Assembly (NCBI RefSeq): GCF_002013465.1
Contig: NZ_MAFC01000005.1
Location: 186,001-250,000, forward strand
Length of the DNA stretch: 64,000 nt
Source: Mycobacterium sp. D16R12
Lineage (GTDB): Bacteria > Actinomycetota > Actinomycetes > Mycobacteriales > Mycobacteriaceae
Direction: 5' to 3'
Part shown: positions 26,365 to 35,221 of the stretch, piece by piece
How positions within the stretch are numbered: position 1 is the first letter of the stretch
Layout: the number at the start of each line of letters is the position of its first letter
The notes under the pieces: generated by a model
What the model was told of the DNA's origin: nothing
Database searches by the model: none
What the model saw: the letters and a program-made list of their open reading frames with translations, nothing else
Made by a program: the position numbers and the translations under genes

Positions 26365-27441
26365 ATGACCGCACCGAAGCGCACCCCCGATTACGGGCAT
26401 GCGGGATCTGCTGGATCCTCGCTGAACACGCTGGTACGCGCCCTCCCGATGAGCGACGGCGCCGCTGTCGAAGTGATCGAGGACGCCGCGAGCTTGGCCG
26501 CACGGCTGCTGGGATTCGGTGTCCGGATGACGGTGCGCACCGTGCTGCAGATTGGCAGCCACGCCCCCACGCTTCCTTATCCGTTTGGGCTGATCGAAGA
26601 GCTCGGCCGGGTGCTGGTTCCCCCGCGCGGCACGGTCAGGGCGACCGTCACGCTGCCGAACACCAACGCGCGCCTGATTCGCGCCAAGGGCGTCGGGCCG
26701 GTGGACGGTACCGGCCGGGTGGTGCTGTATCTGCATGGTGGCGCGTTCATCGTGGGTGGCCCAAACACCCATAGCGCCATGGTTTCCACGATCTCCAAGC
26801 ACGCCGACGCGCCGTGTCTGTTGGTCGATTACCGCATGCCGCCCAAGGCCTCTCTGGATCAGGCTGTCGATGACTGCCTGGACGGGTACCGCTGGCTGCG
26901 CGCGCAGGGATATGCGGCGGATCAGATTGTGCTGGCGGGCGATTCGGCCGGCGGGTTTCTTTCGGTGGCCGTGACCGAACGCCTGCTGGCCGAGGACGGC
27001 GAAGCTCCGGCCGCGCTGGCACTCATCTCGCCGCTCATCGAGCTCGATCCCGCGCCCAAGGTCGCGCATGAGAATGCCAAGACCGACCTGATGTTGCCGC
27101 CCAACTGCTTTGAGGCGCTGGAAAAGATCCTCACCAAGGCCGGCGGTGGGGTCCCGCCGGTGGAGATCATCGACAAGGTCGATGGACGGATGCCGCAGAC
27201 GCTGGTGCATTGCTCCGGGTCGGAGGTGCTGCTGTACGATGCGCGCCTGCTGGGACAGCGCCTGGCCGAGCAAGGTGTGCCGGTGGAGATCAAGATCTGG
27301 CCCGGTCAGATGCACGTCTTCCAGGTGGCCACCAAGATCGTGCCCGAGGCCAAGAGGTCGCTGGCGCAGATCGGCCAGTACATCCGCGACGCGGTGCCCG
27401 AGACTTCCTCGGCGGAGTTCGTCGCACCCGCGGCGGTTTGA
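26365..27441 (+). CDS. lipU: Alpha/beta hydrolase LipU (hormone-sensitive lipase family)
   Basis: This 358-residue esterase has the HGG oxyanion motif at 124-126 and GDSAGG with the nucleophile Ser 194. The C-terminal His lies in GQMHVFQ. It should hydrolyse short- to medium-chain esters. There is no signal peptide, though a hydrophobic N-terminal region is present. AAGGAG lies about 10 bases before the ATG. It sits between the GDSL hydrolase and cbs exactly as Rv1076 does. Confidence 0.9.
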   Translation: MTAPKRTPDYGHAGSAGSSLNTLVRALPMSDGAAVEVIEDAASLAARLLGFGVRMTVRTVLQIGSHAPTLPYPFGLIEELGRVLVPPRGTVRATVTLPNTNARLIRAKGVGPVDGTGRVVLYLHGGAFIVGGPNTHSAMVSTISKHADAPCLLVDYRMPPKASLDQAVDDCLDGYRWLRAQGYAADQIVLAGDSAGGFLSVAVTERLLAEDGEAPAALALISPLIELDPAPKVAHENAKTDLMLPPNCFEALEKILTKAGGGVPPVEIIDKVDGRMPQTLVHCSGSEVLLYDARLLGQRLAEQGVPVEIKIWPGQMHVFQVATKIVPEAKRSLAQIGQYIRDAVPETSSAEFVAPAAV

Positions 27442-27485
27442 TCCCTCCGTTAGCTCCCCTGTGCGCGGGCCGGTCGCGGGTCTAA

Positions 27486-27491
27486 TAGCGT
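27486..27491 (+). promoter_or_regulatory. Leaderless-type -10 box of cbs
   Basis: TAGCGT lies 7 bases before the ATG at 27499, with no ribosome site in between, so the cbs message is probably leaderless. Confidence 0.5.
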
Positions 27492-27498
27492 TACCGGC

Positions 27499-28908
27499 AT
27501 GCGCATCGCCCAGCATGTCTCCGATCTGATCGGTAACACCCCCCTCGTCCAGCTCAACTCGGTGGTGACTCAGGGTCCTGGGGGCACGGGAGCTGTCGTG
27601 GCCGCCAAGATCGAGTACCTCAACCCTGGCGGTAGCTCGAAAGACCGCATCGCCGTCAAAATGATCGAGGCCGCCGAAGAGGCGGGCCTGCTCAAGCCCG
27701 GTGGCACCATCGTCGAACCCACGTCGGGCAACACCGGCGTCGGGTTGGCGCTGGTGGCCCAGCGCAAGGGCTATCACTGCGTGTTCGTATGCCCGGACAA
27801 GGTCAGCGAGGACAAGCGGAATGTGTTGCGGGCCTACGGGGCCGAGGTCGTTGTGTGCCCCACGGCCGTGCCGCCGGAGCACCCGGACAGCTACTACAAC
27901 GTCTCGGACCGTCTGGTGCGCGAGATCGATGGCGCCTGGAAGCCCGACCAATACTCCAATCCGAACGGGCCGGCCAGCCACTACGAGACCACCGGCCCGG
28001 AGATCTGGGCCGACACCGACGGCAAGATCACCCATTTTGTCGCCGGGGTGGGAACCGGCGGGACGATCACCGGCGCGGGCCGGTACCTCAAGGAAGTTTC
28101 GGGTGGCGCCGTGAAGGTCGTCGGTGCGGATCCGGAGGGGTCCGTCTACTCCGGTGGCACGGGCCGCCCGTACCTCGTCGAGGGTGTGGGAGAGGACTTT
28201 TGGCCGACCGCCTACGACCCCAGCGTTGTCGACGAGGTCATCGCGGTGTCCGACGCCGACTCGTTCGAGATGACGCGCCGGCTGGCGCGCGAAGAGGGAT
28301 TGCTGGTCGGCGGATCCTGCGGGATGGCAGTCGTGGCGGCAATTCGATTGGCTGAGAAGGCCGGACCCGACGCTGTGATCGTGGTGCTGTTGCCCGATGG
28401 CGGCCGGGGATACCTGTCCAAGGTGTTCAACGACTCGTGGATGTCCTCCTACGGGTTCCTGCGTAGCCGCCTCGACGGCAGCAAGTCCGAGCCCACCGTC
28501 GGCGATGTACTGCGTGGAAAGTCCGGTGAGCTACCGGATTTGGTGCACACGCATCCGTCCGAGACGTTGCGCGACGCCATCGAGATCCTGCGCGAGTACG
28601 GGGTGTCGCAGATGCCGGTCGTCGGTGCGGAGCCGCCCATCATGGCCGGTGAGGTCGCCGGGTCGGTGTCCGAAAGGGAGCTGCTGTCAGCGGTATTCGA
28701 GGGCCGGGCACAGCTGGCCGATGCCGTGTCCCAGCACATGAGTCCGCCGTTGCCGCTGGTCGGTGCCGGCGAGCCGCTGAGTACCGCGGGATCCATGTTG
28801 CGCGACACCGATGCGGTGATGGTTATCGACGAGGGCAAGCCGGTCGGTGTCATTACCCGCCATGACCTGCTCGGATTCGTCTCCTCGGGTAGAGGCGTGC
28901 GGCACTGA
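27499..28908 (+). CDS. cbs: Cystathionine beta-synthase
   Basis: This 469-residue enzyme joins a PLP domain (Lys 48 in NPGGSSKDRIA, phosphate loop TSGNTGVGLAL, VGTGGTITGAGRYL) to two C-terminal CBS domains at about 345-465. It condenses serine with homocysteine to cystathionine, the first step of reverse transsulfuration. There is no N-terminal haem domain, as is usual in bacteria. metB is two genes downstream, so both halves of transsulfuration are here (Rv1077 and Rv1079). Confidence 0.93.
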   Translation: MRIAQHVSDLIGNTPLVQLNSVVTQGPGGTGAVVAAKIEYLNPGGSSKDRIAVKMIEAAEEAGLLKPGGTIVEPTSGNTGVGLALVAQRKGYHCVFVCPDKVSEDKRNVLRAYGAEVVVCPTAVPPEHPDSYYNVSDRLVREIDGAWKPDQYSNPNGPASHYETTGPEIWADTDGKITHFVAGVGTGGTITGAGRYLKEVSGGAVKVVGADPEGSVYSGGTGRPYLVEGVGEDFWPTAYDPSVVDEVIAVSDADSFEMTRRLAREEGLLVGGSCGMAVVAAIRLAEKAGPDAVIVVLLPDGGRGYLSKVFNDSWMSSYGFLRSRLDGSKSEPTVGDVLRGKSGELPDLVHTHPSETLRDAIEILREYGVSQMPVVGAEPPIMAGEVAGSVSERELLSAVFEGRAQLADAVSQHMSPPLPLVGAGEPLSTAGSMLRDTDAVMVIDEGKPVGVITRHDLLGFVSSGRGVRH

Positions 28909-29014
28909 ATTTGGTCCCAAATCGTTTCTCCGAAGCCAACCTGTGGAAACACTGAAAGCGTAATGTGCTCTGTTGCTCGACGCTGATGCGTGCCATACGA
29001 ACTGGAGGACAACC

Positions 29015-29593
29015 GTGACTGAAGTTCCACCACCCTTGCCGCAGGATCCGGGCGGGTACCCGCCGCCTCCGCCGGCAGCCGGTGCACCAGCTCTGCCGGG
29101 TAGCAATTTTGAGATCTGGATCAAGCGTGTCGGTGCTTGGATCATCGACCTCATCCCCTATGCCGTTCTGGTCGGCATCGGCCAGCTGATCGCCGGCGCG
29201 ACGATGACCTCCGACACGGAGTGCGTGGGCGAGGTGTACGGCGATCCCATGAGTGGTGGTGGGATGACCTTCAGCAGCTGCAGCGCCGGGTACTCCGGAC
29301 TGGGTATTGCCGCACTGGTCGTGTTCTGGCTCCTGGGCGTCGGATGGCTCGTCTGGAACTGGGGCCTGAAGCAGGGCACCACGGGTTCAAGCATCGGCAA
29401 GGGTGTGCTCGGCATCCAGGTGCTCGGCGAGGCCACCGGCCAGCCGATCGGGTTCGGTATGTCCGTCGTCCGTTCGCTGGCGCACGTTGTCGACGCGATC
29501 ATCTGTTACATCGGCTTCCTGCTGCCGCTGTTCACGCCGAAGCGTCAGACGATCGCCGACATGCTAGTGAAGACCGTCGTCGTTCCCAAGTAG
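29015..29593 (+). CDS. pra: RDD-family membrane protein (proline-rich antigen homologue)
   Basis: This 192-residue protein has a short Pro-rich N-terminus (QDPGGYPPPPPA) and an RDD domain with three hydrophobic helices: FEIWIKRVGAWIIDLIPY at about 30-50, a central one near 95-115, and the last near 155-170. Two Cys in the first outer loop may form a disulfide. It matches Rv1078 (Pra, 36-kDa antigen) but has a far shorter repeat region. The GTG start was chosen for its GGAGG 6 bases upstream. The transport role of RDD proteins is debated. Confidence 0.85.
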   Translation: MTEVPPPLPQDPGGYPPPPPAAGAPALPGSNFEIWIKRVGAWIIDLIPYAVLVGIGQLIAGATMTSDTECVGEVYGDPMSGGGMTFSSCSAGYSGLGIAALVVFWLLGVGWLVWNWGLKQGTTGSSIGKGVLGIQVLGEATGQPIGFGMSVVRSLAHVVDAIICYIGFLLPLFTPKRQTIADMLVKTVVVPK

Positions 29594-29642
29594 AAGTAAC
29601 CCGATTGGCGGCGCTGGGCTGTCTCACTTCCACGGGTCCGTA

Positions 29643-29648
29643 TAGGCT
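29643..29648 (+). promoter_or_regulatory. Leaderless-type -10 box of metB
   Basis: TAGGCT lies 8 bases before the metB ATG, with no ribosome site between. Confidence 0.45.
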
Positions 29649-29656
29649 CGGACCCG

Positions 29657-30829
29657 ATGAGTGAGCAGCGCAGCGCCGCCGACGCGTCTCGGTGGCAAGG
29701 GTTTTCCACAAGAGCCATCCACGGTGGCTTCCATGCCGATCCGCAGACCGGTGCGGTCAACGTGCCGATCTACGCGAGCTCGACGTTCGCCCAGGACGGT
29801 GTAGGTCAGCTGCGTGGCGGTTTCGAGTACGCACGCACCGGCAATCCGACCCGGGCGGTTCTCGAATCCTCGCTGGCGGCATTGGAAGACGCCCATTTCG
29901 GTCGGGCATTCAGCTCGGGAATGGCGGCCACCGACTGCGTCCTGCGCGCGCTGTTGCGCCCTGGTGATCATCTGATCATCCCCAACGATGCCTACGGCGG
30001 CACTTTCCGGCTGATCGACAAGGTGTTCTCGCAGTGGGGAGTTACCCACACTCCGGTCCCGGTGGCCGATGTCGACGCCATTCGTGCGGCGATCACCCCC
30101 AGCACCAAGCTGATCTGGCTCGAGACCCCCACCAACCCGCTGCTGAGCATCGCCGATATCGCGGCCGCTGCCCAGGTGGCAAGCGAACATTCCGTGAAGC
30201 TCTTGGTGGACAACACCTTCGCATCGCCGGCGTTGCAACAGCCGCTGAATCTCGGCGCCGATATCGCCTTGCACTCCACCACCAAATACATTGGCGGGCA
30301 CTCAGATGTAGTGGGCGGCGCGTTGCTGACCAATGACGAGGAGTTGGATACCGCCTTCGCGTTCCTGCAGAACGGGGCGGGTGCCGTGCCGGGCCCGTTC
30401 GACGCCTATCTGACCTATCGGGGCATCAAGACGTTGGCGCTGCGCATGCAGCGGCACAGCGAGAACGCGCAAGCGGTGGCCGAGTTCCTGGCCGGCCATT
30501 CGGCGGTCGCGCACACTATCTACCCGGGCCTGGACAGTCACCCCGGGCACGCGGTGGCCGCCAAGCAGATGCGTGGATTCGGCGGGATGGTCAGCGTGCG
30601 GTTGGCCGGAGGGCGCCAGGCCGCACTCGATTTGTGCTCGCGAACAGAGCTTTTCATTCTCGCTGAGTCCTTGGGCGGCGTGGAGTCGCTGATCGAGCAT
30701 CCGGCTGCCATGACGCACGCGTCGACCGCCGGGTCACTGCTGGAGGTGCCCGAGGACCTGGTGCGGTTGTCGGTGGGCATCGAAGAGGTGGGCGACCTGA
30801 TCGGTGATCTAGAACAGGCGCTGCGGTAA
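29657..30829 (+). CDS. metB: Cystathionine gamma-synthase
   Basis: This 390-residue PLP enzyme of the Cys/Met metabolism family has the PLP Lys 210 in HSTTKYIGGHSDV, the YARTGNPTR loop and the C-terminal HPAAMTHAS. It forms cystathionine from an activated homoserine and cysteine; many relatives also act as gamma-lyases, so direction is uncertain. The position matches Rv1079. It ends three bases before the stop of the convergent GPP34 gene. Confidence 0.9.
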   Translation: MSEQRSAADASRWQGFSTRAIHGGFHADPQTGAVNVPIYASSTFAQDGVGQLRGGFEYARTGNPTRAVLESSLAALEDAHFGRAFSSGMAATDCVLRALLRPGDHLIIPNDAYGGTFRLIDKVFSQWGVTHTPVPVADVDAIRAAITPSTKLIWLETPTNPLLSIADIAAAAQVASEHSVKLLVDNTFASPALQQPLNLGADIALHSTTKYIGGHSDVVGGALLTNDEELDTAFAFLQNGAGAVPGPFDAYLTYRGIKTLALRMQRHSENAQAVAEFLAGHSAVAHTIYPGLDSHPGHAVAAKQMRGFGGMVSVRLAGGRQAALDLCSRTELFILAESLGGVESLIEHPAAMTHASTAGSLLEVPEDLVRLSVGIEEVGDLIGDLEQALR

Positions 30830-30832
30830 CCG

Positions 30833-31504
30833 CTAGTTCATCGAGTGCAGGGCCGCCGAGATCACCGCGGCCGTCACCGCGAGGTTGACCGCCGATCCGC
30901 GATTGTCGTGGATCTGAGCCGACCATCCGCCGTCGGCGATCGTCTGCGACCATCGGGACACCTGCTGCTTGCCGACGGGGTCGAGGCTCAATATCGCGTC
31001 GAATCCGTTGACCCCGTGCAGGACTGCGATGATCGCGGCAGTGCTGGGAGCGGGCGGGGCGTAGTGGAACAACACATCCGTGACGCCCTGACGCACCGCA
31101 TTGGCGCGCTCGTTGTTGGTCACCGGCCAGTACTTCTCCGGGAAGAGCCGGCTGCCCATGCGGACCGTGTGGATATCCCCGGTGATCTCCAGCCTGTGCA
31201 GCAGCTGGGAGTTCACGCCGCGGCCAACCTTGGTGATCGCCTCGACCGGGCTCATCGGCCGTCGTCGCAGCCGATGCACCGCGCGGTCGAGCACCGGATC
31301 CCCGATATCGGGCGCCTGAAGCACCAGTAGATTGCCGGCCTTCGCCGGTTCGCCTTGGGTGGCCGGTCGGACGCGTTGCGCCAGAGCAAGATCCAGAATG
31401 ACCGCGGCGGCGAGGGCCTGCGTGCGCCGATCCTTGTCCAGAAGGGGCCGTCCGGAGGCATTGTTCAGCAACAGAAGCAGGAGGTCCTCCGCAATCTGTG
31501 GCAT
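30833..31504 (-). CDS. GPP34 (GOLPH3-fold) family protein
   Basis: This 223-residue, mostly helical protein opens with IAEDLLLLLLNNASGRPL, the N-terminal pattern of the GPP34 family, whose eukaryotic members bind phosphatidylinositol phosphates at the Golgi. The actinobacterial members are uncharacterised. The ATG at 31504 was chosen because TATTGT lies 6 bases upstream and the family start aligns there; the frame is open further up. It is divergent from ilvA. Confidence 0.8.
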   Translation of the reverse strand: MPQIAEDLLLLLLNNASGRPLLDKDRRTQALAAAVILDLALAQRVRPATQGEPAKAGNLLVLQAPDIGDPVLDRAVHRLRRRPMSPVEAITKVGRGVNSQLLHRLEITGDIHTVRMGSRLFPEKYWPVTNNERANAVRQGVTDVLFHYAPPAPSTAAIIAVLHGVNGFDAILSLDPVGKQQVSRWSQTIADGGWSAQIHDNRGSAVNLAVTAAVISAALHSMN

Positions 31505-31510
31505 GAGGGG

Positions 31511-31516
31511 ACAATA
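31511..31516 (-). promoter_or_regulatory. Leaderless-type -10 box of the GPP34 gene
   Basis: Read on the minus strand, TATTGT lies exactly 6 bases before the ATG at 31504. Confidence 0.45.
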
Positions 31517-31533
31517 GCGGCAGAACTGGTGAC

Positions 31534-32790
31534 ATGATGCCTGGCATGGGCATCCAGGCGGCGGGAGCAACAGGGTTGGTGACGGTCCAGGAGATCCAGG
31601 AGGTGGCCGAGCGGCTTGCCCCTGTGATGCGGCGCACACCCGTGGTGGCCTTCCGTGCGCTCAGTGAGCGCTGCGGGCACGAGGTGCGCCTCAAATGTGA
31701 AAACTTGCAACGCACAGGATCTTTCAAACCGCGCGGCGCCTACAACCGGATCAGTCTGCTGCCCGACGACCAACGGGTGAATGGGGTGGTGGCCGCCAGC
31801 GCGGGTAATCACGCCCAGGGCGTGGCCTGGGCGGCGACCACGCTGGGCATCCAGTCGACGGTGTTCATGCCGGTAGGGGCCGCGCTGCCCAAGATCGTCG
31901 CGACCCGCGCCTACGGCGCGACCGTGCACCTCACCGGCACCACCATCGATGACGCGCTGCTGGCCGCGACGGCGTTCGCGGCGGAGACCGGCGCGGTACT
32001 CATCCATCCCTTCGACCATCGGGACGTCGTGGCCGGGCAGGCCACCGTCGGGCTGGAGATTTTGGAGCAGCTTCCCGATGTCGGCACCATCGTGGTGCCC
32101 GCGGGCGGCGGCGGGCTGGTCGCGGGCATTGCCGCAGTGGTCAAAGCGGCGCGCCCCGAGGTGCGGATCGTCGCGGTGCAGGCCGCGGGTGCCGCCGCGT
32201 GGCCGCTGTCGCTGAAAGCCGGGCATCCGGTGGCACTGCAATCGATGGACACGATGGCGGACGGCATCGCGGTCGGTAAGCCGGGAGCGGTGCCGTTCGA
32301 GCATGTGGCTGCACTGGTCGACGATGTGGTGACGGTCAGTGAGGAGGCGCTGTCGCGCGGGCTGCTGCTGTGCCTGGAGCGGGCCAAGTTGGTGGTGGAA
32401 CCTGCCGGGGCTGCCGCGGTGGCCGCACTGCTCACGCTGTCGGCCGAGGAGCTGGGTCTCACCGGCCCGGTGTGTGCGGTGCTCTCGGGCGGAAACATCG
32501 ACCCGCTGTTACTCACCCATGTCATCACTCACGGTCTGCGGGCCGCCGGGCGCTACCTGACGGTGCGGGTGACCATCGCGGACGCACCGGGTGGCCTCTC
32601 GGGTCTCCTTGACGTCTTTCGGGCGTCAGGTGCCAGCGTTGTCGACGTGACGCACTGGCGTAACAGCGAGCGTCTGCGTCTGGGTGAGGTGGACGTGTTG
32701 GCTACCGTCGAAACGCGGGGGCCAGAACACCGTCAGGCCGTCCTCGACGCAATCGTCGCGGCCGGCCTGACGGTTCAAGAAGAGCGGTAG
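31534..32790 (+). CDS. ilvA: Threonine ammonia-lyase
   Basis: This 418-residue fold-type II PLP enzyme deaminates threonine to 2-oxobutyrate for isoleucine synthesis. The PLP Lys 65 lies in TGSFKPRGAYN, the phosphate loop is PAGGGGLVAGI, and the serine of SGGN lies near 326. A single ACT-like domain follows at about 345-415 (VRVTIADAPGGLSGLL), so it is the short form and may differ in isoleucine feedback from the two-ACT type. An ATG four codons in (31546) is an alternative start. It ends nine bases from the convergent greA. Confidence 0.9.
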   Translation: MMPGMGIQAAGATGLVTVQEIQEVAERLAPVMRRTPVVAFRALSERCGHEVRLKCENLQRTGSFKPRGAYNRISLLPDDQRVNGVVAASAGNHAQGVAWAATTLGIQSTVFMPVGAALPKIVATRAYGATVHLTGTTIDDALLAATAFAAETGAVLIHPFDHRDVVAGQATVGLEILEQLPDVGTIVVPAGGGGLVAGIAAVVKAARPEVRIVAVQAAGAAAWPLSLKAGHPVALQSMDTMADGIAVGKPGAVPFEHVAALVDDVVTVSEEALSRGLLLCLERAKLVVEPAGAAAVAALLTLSAEELGLTGPVCAVLSGGNIDPLLLTHVITHGLRAAGRYLTVRVTIADAPGGLSGLLDVFRASGASVVDVTHWRNSERLRLGEVDVLATVETRGPEHRQAVLDAIVAAGLTVQEER

Positions 32791-32799
32791 GTGGAACTT

Positions 32800-33294
32800 T
32801 TAGTCGTGGTACGGCTCCGCGCTGACCAGCGTCACCTTTACCTCGGCGCCGTTGGGCACGGTGTAGGTGCGAGTCTCGCCGACCTTGGCGTCGATGAGCG
32901 CCCCACCCAGCGGTGAGCTGGGGGAGTACACCTCGAGCTTGCCGTCCTTGACGCCCTCCTGGCGGGTGGCGATGAGGAATGTCTCGGTGTCGTCCTTGTC
33001 GCCGTCGTAGTAGACCTTGACGACCGAACCCGGCAGCGCGATACCGGACTGCGTCGGGACCTCGCCCACCTTGGCGTTGTTGAGCAGCTCCTGTAGCTGA
33101 CGGATGCGCGCCTCCTGCTGACCCTGCTCTTCGCGGGCGGCGTGATAGCCACCGTTTTCGCGCAGGTCTCCCTCTTCGCGGCGCTCGTTGATCTCTGCGG
33201 CGATGATGGGGCGGTTGGCGATCAGTTGGTCGAGTTCCGCCTTGAGCCGATCATGTGATTCCTGGGTCAGCCAGGTCACCTGGGTGTCGGTCAT
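32800..33294 (-). CDS. greA: Transcription elongation factor GreA
   Basis: This 164-residue protein has the N-terminal coiled coil (about 10-80, with the acidic tip [19 protein letters not shown]) that enters the RNA polymerase secondary channel. The C-terminal FKBP-like domain ends in [15 protein letters not shown]. It rescues backtracked polymerase by stimulating transcript cleavage. AAGGAG lies 9 bases before the ATG. It corresponds to Rv1080c. Confidence 0.95.
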   Translation of the reverse strand: MTDTQVTWLTQESHDRLKAELDQLIANRPIIAAEINERREEGDLRENGGYHAAREEQGQQEARIRQLQELLNNAKVGEVPTQSGIALPGSVVKVYYDGDKDDTETFLIATRQEGVKDGKLEVYSPSSPLGGALIDAKVGETRTYTVPNGAEVKVTLVSAEPYHD

Positions 33295-33558
33295 GGTGCA
33301 GGTACTCCTTGTCTCAGGCCAGCAACGTCCACTGGCGCTCCTCTATCGGGTGCCGGGTCGGGTGCATTGCTGCGGGATTGACTCTCCAGAATGCAGCAAT
33401 ACACGGTCCCAGCAGGGATCCGTGTATCCGGCCAGCATACCACTGTCGCTGTGATGTTCAGCCTATTTTTGGGCGAGGTTTGCCCGATGTGAACGTTGCC
33501 GACGTGTCTCTGCCGGCCCCGGCGCCGACACGTGTCGCCGATGTTCGAGAAATTGGGG

Positions 33559-33978
33559 TTAGGACGCGATCAGATACGACGGAACCGCCAGGCTGCAGCC
33601 GTAAACGTCCCCGGTCACCGGGGGCCGGGTCGACTTCACCAGCGCTGTGACCGGCACGGATCGCTGAGAGGACGGTGGCACCAACACCTCGCGCCGTCCG
33701 GTCTCGCTGCCGTCGAGAGAACGCGCCCGCAGGATGCAGACCGCCGGCTTTGACGGGTCTTTCCGTTCTACCGAGGCGGTGACGGAAACCGTCGAAGAGT
33801 CCACGAGCTTGTACGCAGAAAGTTCGCCCTTGACATCCCCGGGGCCCAATCGGGCATATCCGATCGCTGCGATCCCCACTCCGGCCACGATGACTAATCC
33901 GGTCAGCACCATCGCGATCCAGCGGCCACGGTTGGGCTTGGCGGGCTTGGTCCCGTAACGGTCCTCTGGTCGCTGCAC
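33559..33978 (-). CDS. DUF4307 membrane protein
   Basis: This 139-residue protein has a single transmembrane helix at about 20-41 and an outside beta-rich DUF4307 domain, with the conserved AVCILRARSLDGSETGRREV and a Cys in VYGCSLAVP. The function is unknown. It corresponds to Rv1081c, between greA and mca. The GTG start fits a leaderless promoter 6 bases upstream. The 264 bases between it and greA hold no gene, only a weak ACGTGTC inverted pair near 33502-33533. Confidence 0.85.
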   Translation of the reverse strand: MQRPEDRYGTKPAKPNRGRWIAMVLTGLVIVAGVGIAAIGYARLGPGDVKGELSAYKLVDSSTVSVTASVERKDPSKPAVCILRARSLDGSETGRREVLVPPSSQRSVPVTALVKSTRPPVTGDVYGCSLAVPSYLIAS

Positions 33979-33984
33979 GGGTCA

Positions 33985-33990
33985 ACGGTA
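33985..33990 (-). promoter_or_regulatory. Leaderless-type -10 box of the DUF4307 gene
   Basis: On the minus strand TACCGT lies 6 bases before the GTG at 33978. Confidence 0.45.
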
Positions 33991-34064
33991 TGACGGGTAC
34001 ACCCGGGATGAAACGATGGGGGCGCGAGAGCAGTGACGGCTGACAGAAAGAGGCGGGCGCGCGG

Positions 34065-34934
34065 GTGACCGGATGGCGATTGATGGCGGTGCACGCCCAC
34101 CCCGATGACGAGGCCAGCAAGGGTGCCGCGACCACGGCGCGGTACGCCGCCGAGGGCAACGACGTCATCGTGGTGACTCTGACGGGCGGGGAGCGCGGCG
34201 ACATCCTCAACCCGGTGATGGACCGCCCCGAGGTCGCCGCGAACATCGGGACCATCCGTCGCGAGGAGATGGCCAAGGCCGCGGCCGAGTTGGGTGTGCA
34301 ACACCGCTGGCTCGGCTACGTGGACTCGGGGCTTCCGCAGGGCGACCCGCTGCCGCCGCTGCCGAGTGATTCCTTTGCGCTGGTGCCCATCGAAGAGCCG
34401 ATCGCCAAGCTGGTCGCGGTGATCCGCGAGTTCCGGCCGCATGTCATGACGACCTACGACGAGAACGGCGGCTATCCGCATCCGGATCACATTCGGTGCC
34501 ACGAGGTGTCGATGGCTGCCTTCGAGGCCGCGGCGGACCCGGAGCAGTTTCCCGAGGCGGGTGAGCCGTGGACCGTCAGCAAGATCTACTACAACCACGG
34601 ATTCATGCGCGCGCGTATGCAGTTGCTCAACGATGAATGCAAGAACCATGGATACAAGGGACCGTTCGACGAATGGCTTGAGCGTTGGCCCGCCGATGAC
34701 GACACCTTTGATCGCCGGGTGACCACCCGCGTGCCCTGCGCCGACTTTTTCGACGCCAGGGATGCCGCGCTGCGTGCACATGCGTCTCAAATCCCGCCGG
34801 ACAGTAGTTTTTTCGCAGTCCCGCGCGAGTTCGAGCGACGGCTGTGGCCCACCGAGGACTTCGAGCTCGCGAAGTCACGCGTGCCGACGAGCACCCCCGA
34901 GGACGACTTGTTCGCAGGAGTTGAAGCCAAATGA
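34065..34934 (+). CDS. mca: Mycothiol S-conjugate amidase
   Basis: This 289-residue zinc hydrolase of the MshB/LmbE fold cleaves mycothiol conjugates to a mercapturic acid and GlcN-Ins, removing toxins and antibiotics. The zinc ligands are visible in AHPDDE (His 12, Asp 15) and HPDH (139-142). Mycothiol enzymes are confined to actinobacteria. The GTG start leads directly into the fold. The stop overlaps the next gene (ATGA). It corresponds to Rv1082. Confidence 0.93.
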   Translation: MTGWRLMAVHAHPDDEASKGAATTARYAAEGNDVIVVTLTGGERGDILNPVMDRPEVAANIGTIRREEMAKAAAELGVQHRWLGYVDSGLPQGDPLPPLPSDSFALVPIEEPIAKLVAVIREFRPHVMTTYDENGGYPHPDHIRCHEVSMAAFEAAADPEQFPEAGEPWTVSKIYYNHGFMRARMQLLNDECKNHGYKGPFDEWLERWPADDDTFDRRVTTRVPCADFFDARDAALRAHASQIPPDSSFFAVPREFERRLWPTEDFELAKSRVPTSTPEDDLFAGVEAK

Positions 34935-35221
34935 TATTGATGGACGCGGTGCTGGTACTCGCCGACGAGAAGAGCCCGACGAATGTCGGACCCGATTTCG
35001 GTAAGGCCGGTCCCTTCGGTTTGACGGTGGTGGTGCTGCTGCTGGTGGGCACCTTCTTCCTGGTTCGGTCGATGAACGCGCATCTGCGCAAGTTGCCCGA
35101 GACATTCGACCCCGAACATCCCGAGCCCGATCAGGCCATCGACGATGGCACGGTCGGAGCCTCCGCCGAGGAACCCGAAACACCTTCGGGTTCCGCCGAT
35201 CAGCGAGGCGATGACCGTTAA
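34931..35221 (+). CDS. Small single-pass membrane protein downstream of mca
   Basis: This 96-residue protein has one transmembrane helix near 36-52 ([20 protein letters not shown]) and an acidic, Pro/Glu-rich cytoplasmic tail. It corresponds to Rv1083 by position and length. It overlaps mca by four bases and the DUF255 gene by eleven. The function is unknown; the conserved linkage to mca suggests a shared process. Confidence 0.8.
   Translation: MILMDAVLVLADEKSPTNVGPDFGKAGPFGLTVVVLLLVGTFFLVRSMNAHLRKLPETFDPEHPEPDQAIDDGTVGASAEEPETPSGSADQRGDDR

Noticed and set aside
26302..28035. 577-codon open frame antisense to lipU and cbs
   Set aside because: Both sense genes have catalytic motifs and good starts; the antisense product has only biased composition.
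27442..29656. SAM, cobalamin or T-box riboswitch ahead of cbs or metB
   Set aside because: Both genes have a -10 box 7-8 bases before the ATG, leaving no leader to hold one.
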